Of a DNA stretch of 7,785 nt, positions 1-5,335 are shown piece after piece. Numbering within the stretch: the stretch's first letter is position 1; the number at the start of each line of letters is the position of its first letter. The position numbers and the translations under genes are program-made. Origin of the DNA: Bacillota bacterium (GTDB taxonomy: Bacteria > Bacillota > Dethiobacteria > Dethiobacterales > Dethiobacteraceae); the NCBI GenBank assembly GCA_018725345.1, contig QLUI01000074.1, positions 1-7,785 on the forward strand. Direction: 5' to 3'. The notes below the pieces were generated by a model. It made no database searches. It was given only the letters and a program-made list of their open reading frames with translations, and had not been told where the DNA came from.

Positions 1-16
1 AACTGGAAAAAGATAC

Positions 17-45
17 TTGCTTATTTTGGGAACTACTTGTATACT
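17..45 (+). promoter_or_regulatory. Candidate sigma-A promoter of abrB
   Basis: A -10 hexamer TATACT (40-45, 5 of 6 to consensus) lies 17 bp downstream of TTGCTT (17-22), whose first three bases match the -35 consensus. Transcription would start near 52, giving a leader of about 30 bases before the abrB start at 83. The spacing is ideal but the -35 is weak, which fits a regulated or autorepressed promoter such as that of abrB in Bacillus. The assignment is inferred from motif and position only. Confidence 0.5.
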
Positions 46-69
46 ATGTTTGTCGAATTATGCTGTTCA

Positions 70-76
70 GGGGGAG
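70..76 (+). promoter_or_regulatory. Ribosome binding site that fixes the abrB start
   Basis: GGGGGAG lies 6 bases before the TTG codon at 83-85. No comparable site precedes any upstream in-frame start. An in-frame TTG at 17 coincides with the probable -35 element, so it is unlikely to be transcribed at all. Confidence 0.7.
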
Positions 77-82
77 ATATTG

Positions 83-325
83 TTGAAATCTACTGGAATT
101 GTACGCAGAGCAGACACGTTCGGTCGTGTTGTTATTCCTATTGAACTGCGGAAAACCTTAGGGATTGCGGTTAAAGATTCACTAGAAATTTTCGTTGACA
201 ACGAAAAAATCATCTTAAAAAAATATAAACCTGGTTGCCTCTTCTGCGGAAATACCGACCATGTAAAGCGTCACAACGACCGCACTGTATGCCAAGAATG
301 CATTGACAAACTGGCTACAGCATAA
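83..325 (+). CDS. abrB: AbrB-family transition-state regulator with a CxxC/CxxC tail
   Basis: This is an 80-residue DNA-binding regulator of the AbrB family. In Bacillus, AbrB is a swapped-hairpin protein that represses post-exponential genes until Spo0A shuts it off. Residues 1-49 are nearly the Bacillus AbrB N-domain: MKSTGIVRR, then GRVVIPIELRKTLGI (14-28), DSLEIFVD (32-39) and EKIILKKYKP (41-50). The C-terminal multimerisation half of Bacillus AbrB (about 94-96 residues) is replaced by a short tail with C52-x2-C55 and C70-x2-C73, which looks like a small zinc ribbon. The start is TTG, chosen because the homology begins there and a strong Shine-Dalgarno site precedes it; an in-frame extension upstream runs through the promoter and has no family match. 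It converges with rsmI, as in Bacillus. SpoVT, the closest alternative, is longer and carries a C-terminal GAF-like domain that is absent here. The family call is secure; the set of target genes is unknown. Confidence 0.93.
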   Translation: MKSTGIVRRADTFGRVVIPIELRKTLGIAVKDSLEIFVDNEKIILKKYKPGCLFCGNTDHVKRHNDRTVCQECIDKLATA

Positions 326-353
326 GGACAGTTTAACTGTCCTTATTTTTTTT
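324..353 (+). terminator. Rho-independent terminator of abrB
   Basis: The arms AAGGACAGTT (324-333) and AACTGTCCTT (335-344) are perfectly complementary, folding as at least an 8-bp stem with a small loop. They are followed by A and eight Ts (346-353). The 5' arm includes the last two bases of the abrB stop codon. On the minus strand the hairpin is not followed by Ts, so it should terminate abrB only. Its 3' arm and T-tract lie inside the last codons of rsmI. Confidence 0.9.
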
Positions 354-1163
354 CAACACTCTTTTATACACGTCATTGCGAGGCAGTTTTAGTCGAATAG
401 CCGCCTCTCGAATGGCTTCTTTTTTTGTTAGCCCTTTTTTTAATAAATCTTCAACTAGCATTACTGGCTCCACCAAGCAAGGCATATTGACTTTGCCGGC
501 TAAAAGCACAGTACATTCTCCTCGCGGCTCATTTACGGAAAAATGTGCTTGCACTTCCGTCAGTGTACCCCTGACAAATTGTTCATAAACCTTGGTTAGT
601 TCACGCGCCACAACCACCTGTCGGCTCTCTTCGTCAGCATGAAGCTCTGCCAGTGTTTTGACTAACCGGTGGGGAGCTTCGTAAAAGATCACCGTTTTAT
701 CTTCGCCCAGAATTCTGCTGACAGTCGCCTTCCTGTCGGAACCACGCGCCGACAAAAAACCATAAAACGCAAAGGGTACGCAGGGCAAGCCTGAGGCAAC
801 TAGTGCGGTAACAGCCGCTACCGGGCCAGGCAAAGAGACAACCTGAATACCATTACTTAGCGCGTCTTTTACTAAAGCCTCACCGGGATCTGCAATGCCG
901 GGGGTTCCTGCGTCACTAACTAGCGCCACCTGCAAACCTGCTTGGAGCCAAGCGAGAATCACTGCTCCTTTTTTATGTCTATTATGCTCATGGTAGCTGG
1001 TAAGCGGTGTATGAATATTATAACGGCTTAAAAGTTTGCGAGTACGCCGCGTATCTTCCGCCGCAATCTTATCTGCTTCTCCTAGGATACGCAGAGCGCG
1101 CAATGTAATATCCTCCATGTTGCCAAGGGGCGTTGGACACAGATATAAGGTGCCGAAATTCAT
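333..1163 (-). CDS. rsmI: 16S rRNA (cytidine(1402)-2'-O)-methyltransferase RsmI
   Basis: This 276-residue enzyme of the tetrapyrrole (SAM-dependent) methylase fold 2'-O-methylates C1402 in the decoding centre of 16S rRNA. The family landmarks appear in order: PTPLGNMEDIT (10-20), AEDTRRT (35-41), SYHEHN (56-61), VSDAGTPGIADPG (82-94, the SAM-binding glycine loop), SLPGP (110-114), FYEAPHRL (160-167), ARELTKVYE (186-194) and RGE (214-216). A C-terminal helical region (about 238-272, GLTKKEAIREAA) is typical of full-length members, and the length is normal. The ATG at 1161-1163 follows GGGGGGAG (1168-1175) at a rather short 4-base spacing. It is the last gene of the minus-strand cluster, 81 bp after ricT, and its final residues KKNKDS are encoded by the abrB terminator region. 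B. subtilis calls it yabC. Confidence 0.96.
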   Translation of the reverse strand: MNFGTLYLCPTPLGNMEDITLRALRILGEADKIAAEDTRRTRKLLSRYNIHTPLTSYHEHNRHKKGAVILAWLQAGLQVALVSDAGTPGIADPGEALVKDALSNGIQVVSLPGPVAAVTALVASGLPCVPFAFYGFLSARGSDRKATVSRILGEDKTVIFYEAPHRLVKTLAELHADEESRQVVVARELTKVYEQFVRGTLTEVQAHFSVNEPRGECTVLLAGKVNMPCLVEPVMLVEDLLKKGLTKKEAIREAAIRLKLPRNDVYKRVLKKNKDS

Positions 1164-1181
1164 CTGACTCCCCCCATAGAC

Positions 1182-1210
1182 ATTATGAAATCTTTAAATG
1201 CTATCTTTAA
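1182..1210 (-). promoter_or_regulatory. Weak candidate promoter ahead of rsmI
   Basis: In the 81-bp ricT-rsmI gap the minus strand shows CATAAT (plus 1182-1187, 5 of 6 to the -10 consensus), 17 bp downstream of TTAAAG (plus 1205-1210, only 3 of 6 to the -35). A gap of this size in an otherwise compact cluster is where a secondary promoter could sit. No terminator hairpin with a T-tract is visible in the gap, so read-through from ricT is also expected. Confidence 0.3.
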
Positions 1211-1244
1211 GCTAAAACAAGGATTCCGGTAAGCCTAACCCGAA

Positions 1245-1961
1245 TTATTCGCTTTTCTTTTCAGTGGCAACAGACAATTCTTCTTTTGCCTGCTTGAGAA
1301 CTCTATTTTCCGCCCGAGCCAATTCATAGGCGTCTGACTCGTAACGCAGGCAGCACATCAAGCGTCCACAGACTCCGGAAATCTTTGAGGGGTTTAACGA
1401 CAAGTTCTGGTCCTTTACCATACGGATAGAAACCGGCTCAAATTCTCCCAGAAAAGTATGGCAACACAAGATTCTGCCACAGGGGCCCAGGCCACCCACC
1501 ATTTTCGCTTCATCCCGCACACCAATTTGACGCAACTCAATTCTTGTACGGAACACAGTCGCTAAATCTTTAACTAGTTCACGGAAGTCCACTCGCCCGT
1601 CGGCTGTGAAATAAAAAATGATTTTGGAGCGATCGAAGGTATACTCCGTATCGACCAACTTCATCTCAAGGTTATGTTCGTGAATCTTTTGGAGCGCCAT
1701 ATCAAAGGCTTCTTCTTCTTTCTGCCTGTTCTCCAAAATTTTCTGGCAATCTTCTTCACTGGCAGTACGAATAACTTTTTTTAGAGGCTGAATAACTTCC
1801 TCATCCGCCACTTCCTTAGGGGCAACCACCACTTCTCCAAACTCCAATCCGCGGGATGTTTCCACAATCGCAAAGGAGCCTCTCACCAGCTCATTCCCAT
1901 CAGGATCAAAGTAATATATCTTGCCTGCTTTTTTAAAGCGTACCCCCGCTACCGTCAACAT
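1245..1961 (-). CDS. ricT: RicT (YaaT), PSP1-domain regulator of RNase Y
   Basis: This 238-residue PSP1-domain protein is homologous to B. subtilis RicT/YaaT. In Bacillus, RicT joins RicA and RicF in an Fe-S-containing complex that tunes RNase Y mRNA processing and is needed for sporulation, competence and biofilm formation. Visible signatures are MLTVAGVRFKKAGKIYYFDP at the N-terminus, ETSRGLEFGEVV (34-45), then the cysteine motifs GPCGRILCC (159-167) and CGRLMCC (198-204), giving cysteines 161, 166, 167, 198, 203 and 204, the expected cluster ligands. The start is the ATG at 1959-1961, because the homology begins there and a near-perfect Shine-Dalgarno lies 8 bases upstream; an in-frame extension to 2015 would run through holB codons. 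It overlaps the holB end by 29 bp, so its ribosome binding site lies in holB coding sequence and the two are probably translationally coupled. The C-terminus (about 215-238) is charged and variable. Confidence 0.95.
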   Translation of the reverse strand: MLTVAGVRFKKAGKIYYFDPDGNELVRGSFAIVETSRGLEFGEVVVAPKEVADEEVIQPLKKVIRTASEEDCQKILENRQKEEEAFDMALQKIHEHNLEMKLVDTEYTFDRSKIIFYFTADGRVDFRELVKDLATVFRTRIELRQIGVRDEAKMVGGLGPCGRILCCHTFLGEFEPVSIRMVKDQNLSLNPSKISGVCGRLMCCLRYESDAYELARAENRVLKQAKEELSVATEKKSE

Positions 1962-2940
1962 TTTCAAATACCTCCTTAAGCCTGCGTAAAGCTCTCTCAA
2001 CAGCCAGCCGCACATTCACCGAACTTTGCAAATCCTTTTCTAGTTTCAAGACTACCTCTGTTGCTGCCATGCAGTTAAACAAGGAAAGCTTGGCTAGCAA
2101 AGGAGCCAAGCTGACCCCATCGCCTGTCGACATAGTCAGGCGGCTATTTCCGGCAGACTTGAGCAACATAATATCGCGCAGCACTGCCAGCAGAGCCTCC
2201 AGCGACAGAAGCAGATTTTCGTCTGCCGCCAATTTATCTGCCAAAGCAATAATAGGCTGATTTGCCAGCAATTGCACTAGCAACTTCACCGCTTCGGCAG
2301 ATGACTGCTGCCGATCCTCCCGCGCCAAAAGCAGCGCACGACCCGGTATTCCTTCTGCGCCCTGGAGGATCCGCTTTAATTCCGCCAAAGAAAGCTGCCT
2401 ATCTACCGCGTTCAGAATGCTAGTCAGGCTAGCGGTATCAAGCCTAGGCAGTTGGAAAAGCTGGCAGCGCGATACTACTGTGGGCAAAAGAGCCTTCGGA
2501 CTGCTGGCCAGTAAAATAAAAACAGAGAGCGGCGGCGGTTCCTCCAGCAGCACAAGCAGACTGTTGGCAGCCTCTGCCGTTAGTGTTTCTGCCCGCTCCA
2601 CAATAAAGACTTGATAGCGCGCTTGATGGGGCTTGAAATAAGCCGCTCTTTTAAGCTCTCGAGTCTGACTGATTTTCAGCGACTTATTCGCCTCCGGCAT
2701 AATCCAGTGGATATCCGGATGAGAGAGTGTCTTGCTTTTATTGCAGTCTGGACAGTTCCCGCACGCCTCCTCTAAAGATCTTTGACAGACGAGCGCAACC
2801 GACAGAGCCTTTGCCAGCGTTTTCTTGCCAATTCCCTCCGGTCCGCAAAAAAGATAAGCGTGAGCCACATTACCACTAGCCACTGCTGCCCGCAGTACAC
2901 TGAGAATTTGTTGACGTCCGTAAATATCTTTCCAGTTCAT
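1933..2940 (-). CDS. holB: DNA polymerase III subunit delta' (clamp loader)
   Basis: This 335-residue AAA+ protein is the stator subunit of the clamp loader that places the beta sliding clamp on primed DNA. The delta' pattern is clear: an N-terminal WKDIYGRQQ box, a P-loop-like GPEGIGKK (33-40), a four-cysteine zinc module (C52, C60, C63, C66) followed by HPDIHWI (74-80), VFIVERAETLT (111-121) in the Walker B region, NSLLVLLEEPP (126-136), and the SRC motif (157-159) holding the trans-acting arginine. The P-loop has Lys where Ser or Thr normally follows the invariant Lys, which is common in delta' because this subunit need not hydrolyse ATP. The ATG at 2938-2940 has GAGGT 5 bases upstream and matches the family N-terminus; a longer in-frame start to 3039 would run into tmk. 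dnaX is longer and has an intact P-loop. Confidence 0.94.
   Translation of the reverse strand: MNWKDIYGRQQILSVLRAAVASGNVAHAYLFCGPEGIGKKTLAKALSVALVCQRSLEEACGNCPDCNKSKTLSHPDIHWIMPEANKSLKISQTRELKRAAYFKPHQARYQVFIVERAETLTAEAANSLLVLLEEPPPLSVFILLASSPKALLPTVVSRCQLFQLPRLDTASLTSILNAVDRQLSLAELKRILQGAEGIPGRALLLAREDRQQSSAEAVKLLVQLLANQPIIALADKLAADENLLLSLEALLAVLRDIMLLKSAGNSRLTMSTGDGVSLAPLLAKLSLFNCMAATEVVLKLEKDLQSSVNVRLAVERALRRLKEVFENVDGSGGTL
1970..1977 (-). promoter_or_regulatory. Consensus ribosome binding site fixing the ricT start
   Basis: On the minus strand AAGGAGGT lies 8 bases before the ATG at 1961-1959. It is the best match to the anti-Shine-Dalgarno consensus in the window and is entirely inside the holB coding sequence. 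It rules out the longer in-frame start at 2015. Confidence 0.85.
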
Positions 2941-2959
2941 GATTAACCTCATAAGTTGT

Positions 2960-2968
2960 ATTATACCA
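2960..2968 (-). promoter_or_regulatory. Candidate extended -10 promoter for holB-ricT-rsmI
   Basis: The minus strand reads TGGTATAAT in the 40-bp tmk-holB gap: a perfect TATAAT preceded by the TGn extension. No good -35 is found at 16-18 bp, which an extended -10 can tolerate. Transcription would begin near 2953, about a dozen bases before the holB ATG and still ahead of its GAGGT site. Confidence 0.45.
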
Positions 2969-2980
2969 CAAAATGACTGC

Positions 2981-3610
2981 TTAACACAGCTTTTCCAGCT
3001 CAGGGCCCACTTTGCTCCAAATAATAGCAGCCAGTTCATCTGGCGGCACGCTTCCGTCTACCACCACAATCCTTTCAGGAAATTGGCGAGCCAAAAGCAA
3101 AAAGCCTTCTCGCACCCGACTGTGAAAAGAGAGTGGCTTCTGCTCCACACGATCTGTAGCACCAGCACCGCGCCTAGACAGTCCGCAGGCGGGATCAAGA
3201 TCCAACACAAAGGTTTTATCAGGCAGCCTGCCTTGAATAGCCCGCAGGTTTGCCTGCAGGACAAAGTTAAAATCCATCTTTCCACCATAGACCTGATACG
3301 CAAGCGAGGAATCAATAAACCTATCACAAAGCAAAAAGTTGCCGGCCACCAGTCCCGGCGCAATCACCTCATGATAGAGCTGGGCTCTAGCTGCCGCATA
3401 TAAGAAAACCTCCGTTAGCGGCACCATTTCTCGAAACACCGGCTCCAGCAGGATTTCTCGCAGCGCATCGCCTAGGGAAGTTCCCCCCGGCTCCCGGGTA
3501 AAAATTGTTTCAACCCCCAGTGCTCTAGCAGTAGTAGCTAACCGGAGCCCTTGCGTGGTCTTGCCTGCACCATCAGTCCCTTCCAGACTGACAAAATATC
3601 CTTTCTTCAT
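2981..3610 (-). CDS. tmk: Thymidylate kinase (dTMP kinase)
   Basis: This 209-residue P-loop kinase phosphorylates dTMP to dTDP with ATP, the shared step of de novo and salvage dTTP synthesis in the cytosol. It shows the P-loop EGTDGAGKTT (10-19), the REPGG dTMP-contact motif (39-43), CDRFIDSSLAYQ (95-106, the DR motif) and a LID-region segment ending in DRVEQ (153-157), followed by FHSRVREGF (162-170), the usual family sequence. The length is normal. The ATG at 3608-3610 is preceded by GAGGTGGG about 4 bases upstream. It lies 10 bp after the decarboxylase and 40 bp before holB, the usual tmk-holB pairing in Firmicutes, but without the PII-like darA/yaaQ gene often found between them. Confidence 0.96.
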   Translation of the reverse strand: MKKGYFVSLEGTDGAGKTTQGLRLATTARALGVETIFTREPGGTSLGDALREILLEPVFREMVPLTEVFLYAAARAQLYHEVIAPGLVAGNFLLCDRFIDSSLAYQVYGGKMDFNFVLQANLRAIQGRLPDKTFVLDLDPACGLSRRGAGATDRVEQKPLSFHSRVREGFLLLARQFPERIVVVDGSVPPDELAAIIWSKVGPELEKLC

Positions 3611-3620
3611 AGCCCACCTC

Positions 3621-5042
3621 TTATTTCTCTACTTTGCAAATCTTTATCCGATCCTCCCCGTCAAGGCCGCGAAAAGCGACGCCGGCACGGCTTGCCAGTT
3701 GAAGGTAGGTGACTACGTCGTCAGTGACTCGCTCGCCGGGAGCCACAAGCGGCATCCCGGGTGGATATGATGCTACTGTTGCAGCCGCTATTTGCCCTTT
3801 GGCATCCTGAAGTGCGACATAGCGGGAAGCACAATAAAATGCTTCCCGCGGAGACAGAACCACATCGGCTTGCGGCAAAGGGGGAAGAGCTCTGCTTTTT
3901 TCAGGTTTCTGCTGCGCTAAAGAGCTTAAGGCGGTGACCACCCGTTTTACGTTTTTGACATGGAAACCTGGTCCTACTACGGCAAGGAGAGCTCCCGCTT
4001 GAACCAGTTCCAGATCAATCCCCAGTTGAGCTAGCCGGCGGGCGGCTGTAAAACTGCAGATTCCCGCCTGACTTGTCAAGATTGTAACTCGGGTTGTATC
4101 CAGACGAAAGCCTACCGGCGCCAGCTCAGTTTCTGTCAGCACTGGCAGCAGCTTAGCAACGGCAAAGCGTAGTTGGCTGGCTTTTTCTGCCATTTCGCCT
4201 GCAACAGCCTCCCCGCAAAATGCCATCTCTCTCCGCACAGCATCCAGAGAGAGGAGTAACGGGTATGATGGGCTACTCGTCTGAACCAGCTGCAGAGCAG
4301 AACGCAGTCGGTGCTGATCTACGCGCACCCCATGTTGATGGAGCACCGCTCCAGGAGTTAGCGCAGCTAACGTTTTATGCCAGCTCTGAACACGCAAGTC
4401 AGCCAAATGTCCAGCCGAGACCGGCAGACTGCGAGAGAAACCCAAGTGGGCACCATGAGCCTCATCTAAGAGCAACAAGGCTCCATGGCTACGCACAATG
4501 GCAGCAATCTCAGCCACCTCTGCACAGATGCCATTGTAACCCGGGCTTGTCAGAAAAAAAACGCGGGCTTGAGGATGGCGAACAAAGGCCTCTTTGACGG
4601 CTTTCGGCGTTACATTGAGCGGGAGGCCGTTTTGCTCGGCTACAGTGAGATAGCGCGGCACCGCACCAGAGAGAGCAAGAGCGTGATAAAAAGAGCTGTG
4701 AGCATTTCTCGGCGCAAGAATTAACTCACCCGGACTACAAGTAGCAAGCACCATCGCTAACACACCGGCACTGCTCCCATTGACTAGAAAATAAGTTTTA
4801 TCAGCATGCCATACGTCTGCCGCCAACTCCTGCGCTTCCGCAATGGCACCGGTGGGACTGTGCAAATCATCCAGTTCTGGCAGCTCCGTCAAATCAAGCC
4901 GAGCCACTTCCGCAAAAGCAGCTGTCGCTTCCCCTACAGGCAGCCCCAATCCGCCTCCATGCCCCGGAAAGTGCAGCCAGACGCGGTCTTTCTGCTGATA
5001 TTTTTTTACTTGTTCCCAGATTGGCAAGCGTGCTTGATCCAT
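3621..5042 (-). CDS. Orn/Lys/Arg decarboxylase family protein (YaaO-like, PLP enzyme)
   Basis: This 473-residue fold-type I PLP enzyme belongs to the Orn/Lys/Arg decarboxylase family, the short Firmicutes type lacking the N-terminal wing domain. Family members make cadaverine, agmatine or putrescine. Visible are PGHGGG (26-31, usually PGHK-x-G), DDLHSPTGAI (58-67), NGSSAG (88-93, phosphate binding), DEAHGAH (193-199: Asp193 to the PLP ring nitrogen, His196 nearby), SWHKTL (220-225, with the likely Schiff-base Lys223), and a C-terminal domain with YPPGMPLVAPGE. All core catalytic residues look present. The substrate cannot be told from sequence. B. subtilis yaaO and speA are the nearest named relatives, and the position directly upstream of tmk matches yaaO. 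The ATG at 5040-5042 follows AAAGGA at 7 bases. It is the first long gene of the cluster, and its upstream gap holds the repeats and the mini-ORF. Confidence 0.9.
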   Translation of the reverse strand: MDQARLPIWEQVKKYQQKDRVWLHFPGHGGGLGLPVGEATAAFAEVARLDLTELPELDDLHSPTGAIAEAQELAADVWHADKTYFLVNGSSAGVLAMVLATCSPGELILAPRNAHSSFYHALALSGAVPRYLTVAEQNGLPLNVTPKAVKEAFVRHPQARVFFLTSPGYNGICAEVAEIAAIVRSHGALLLLDEAHGAHLGFSRSLPVSAGHLADLRVQSWHKTLAALTPGAVLHQHGVRVDQHRLRSALQLVQTSSPSYPLLLSLDAVRREMAFCGEAVAGEMAEKASQLRFAVAKLLPVLTETELAPVGFRLDTTRVTILTSQAGICSFTAARRLAQLGIDLELVQAGALLAVVGPGFHVKNVKRVVTALSSLAQQKPEKSRALPPLPQADVVLSPREAFYCASRYVALQDAKGQIAAATVASYPPGMPLVAPGERVTDDVVTYLQLASRAGVAFRGLDGEDRIKICKVEK

Positions 5043-5072
5043 ATCGTTATCCTTTTCAACACAACTCAGTTT

Positions 5073-5105
5073 TTACCTGCAAAATACCCGTTCTTTCTTT
5101 GACAT
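5073..5105 (-). CDS. Possible 10-residue leader peptide or gene remnant
   Basis: The reading frame encodes MSKKERVFCR. Its ATG is preceded at 8 bases by AGAGGTGG (plus 5114-5121), one of the better Shine-Dalgarno sites in the window, and its TAA stop lies 30 bp before the decarboxylase ATG. Such good initiation signals on so short a frame suggest a leader peptide coupled to the decarboxylase, or the surviving start of a lost small gene. I recognise no homologue, and a chance combination is possible. Confidence 0.3.
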   Translation of the reverse strand: MSKKERVFCR

Positions 5106-5137
5106 TAAGAAAACCACCTCTCACTTTATCCAAAGAT

Positions 5138-5165
5138 GCGTTTTTCTTGTCCGCTAGGGATTGCC
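5138..5165. repeat. 28-bp direct repeat, copy A
   Basis: An exact 28-bp sequence beginning GCGTTTTTCTTG and ending CTAGGGATTGCC on the plus strand. It is identical to copy B at 5199-5226, and the flanking base differs on both sides, so the match is exactly 28 bp. This copy is nearer the decarboxylase, and its minus strand supplies the -35-like CGGACA. Confidence 0.95.
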
Positions 5166-5198
5166 CCTCCCCGCCCCCATTAGGTTTAGCATCAGCAG

Positions 5199-5226
5199 GC
5201 GTTTTTCTTGTCCGCTAGGGATTGCC
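5199..5226. repeat. 28-bp direct repeat, copy B
   Basis: The second exact copy, in the same orientation, starts 61 bp after copy A with 33 bp between them. Period and orientation would suit tandem protein-binding sites or a remnant of a dispersed repeat family. There are only two copies, no clear internal palindrome and no cas genes, so it is not called a CRISPR array. Confidence 0.95.
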
Positions 5227-5272
5227 ACCGCATCGCGTTGACCTGACGGTCTTTCTGCACTCCGCAAGAATA

Positions 5273-5287
5273 AGGGGGAATCCCCCT
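5273..5287. repeat. GC-rich palindrome downstream of the guaB terminator
   Basis: The arms AGGGGGA (5273-5279) and TCCCCCT (5281-5287) are perfectly complementary around one central base. No T-tract follows on either strand, so it is not a classical terminator. It could be an RNA hairpin at the 5' part of any transcript crossing the gap, or a DNA-binding site. Confidence 0.6.
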
Positions 5288-5300
5288 GAGCGTCCCGCAT

Positions 5301-5325
5301 AAAAAAACCCTGCAAAAGCGCAGGG
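5301..5325 (-). terminator. Rho-independent terminator of guaB
   Basis: On the minus strand CCCTGC (plus 5320-5325) and GCAGGG (plus 5308-5313) pair around a 6-base loop and are followed directly by seven Ts (plus 5301-5307). The hairpin starts 10 bp after the guaB stop codon. It should insulate the decarboxylase operon from guaB transcription, so that operon needs its own promoter in the gap. Confidence 0.88.
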
Positions 5326-5335
5326 CGATTTGTTT

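Larger units (their letters stand above)
5043..5335. other. Intergenic gap between guaB and the decarboxylase operon
   Basis: This 293-bp gap is the longest non-coding stretch in the window. Reading in transcription order (minus strand) it holds the guaB terminator (5325-5301), a GC-rich palindrome (5287-5273), a small hairpin GACCGTCAGGTC (5251-5240), repeat copy B (5226-5199), a G-rich spacer, repeat copy A (5165-5138), a Shine-Dalgarno with a 10-codon mini-ORF (5121-5073), and the decarboxylase ribosome binding site (5055-5050). I recognise no known riboswitch, T-box or tRNA in it. A weak promoter-like pair (CGGACA, 17 bp, GATAAA) begins inside copy A. Confidence 0.6.

Noticed and set aside
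2941..3039. N-terminal extension of holB
   Set aside because: It would run into the tmk 3' end; the ATG at 2940 has GAGGT and starts the conserved delta' sequence, while an intermediate ATG at 2952 has no ribosome binding site.
3058..3363. Minus-strand open frame in another register inside tmk
   Set aside because: It overlaps tmk on the same strand, has no Shine-Dalgarno and no recognisable fold.
2939..3403. Plus-strand open frame of 154 codons opposite tmk and holB
   Set aside because: It lies antisense to a secure tmk gene, has no recognisable domain and no ribosome binding site, and its composition follows from the opposite-strand codons.
4220..4724. Two overlapping plus-strand open frames opposite the decarboxylase
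   Set aside because: Both are antisense to an intact PLP enzyme with all motifs in place and show no family resemblance or initiation signals.
5138..5226. Possible minimal CRISPR array (28-bp repeat, 33-bp spacer)
   Set aside because: There are only two repeats, the repeat does not resemble a known CRISPR repeat and has no clear palindrome, and the flanks are housekeeping genes without cas genes. The sizes alone are not enough.
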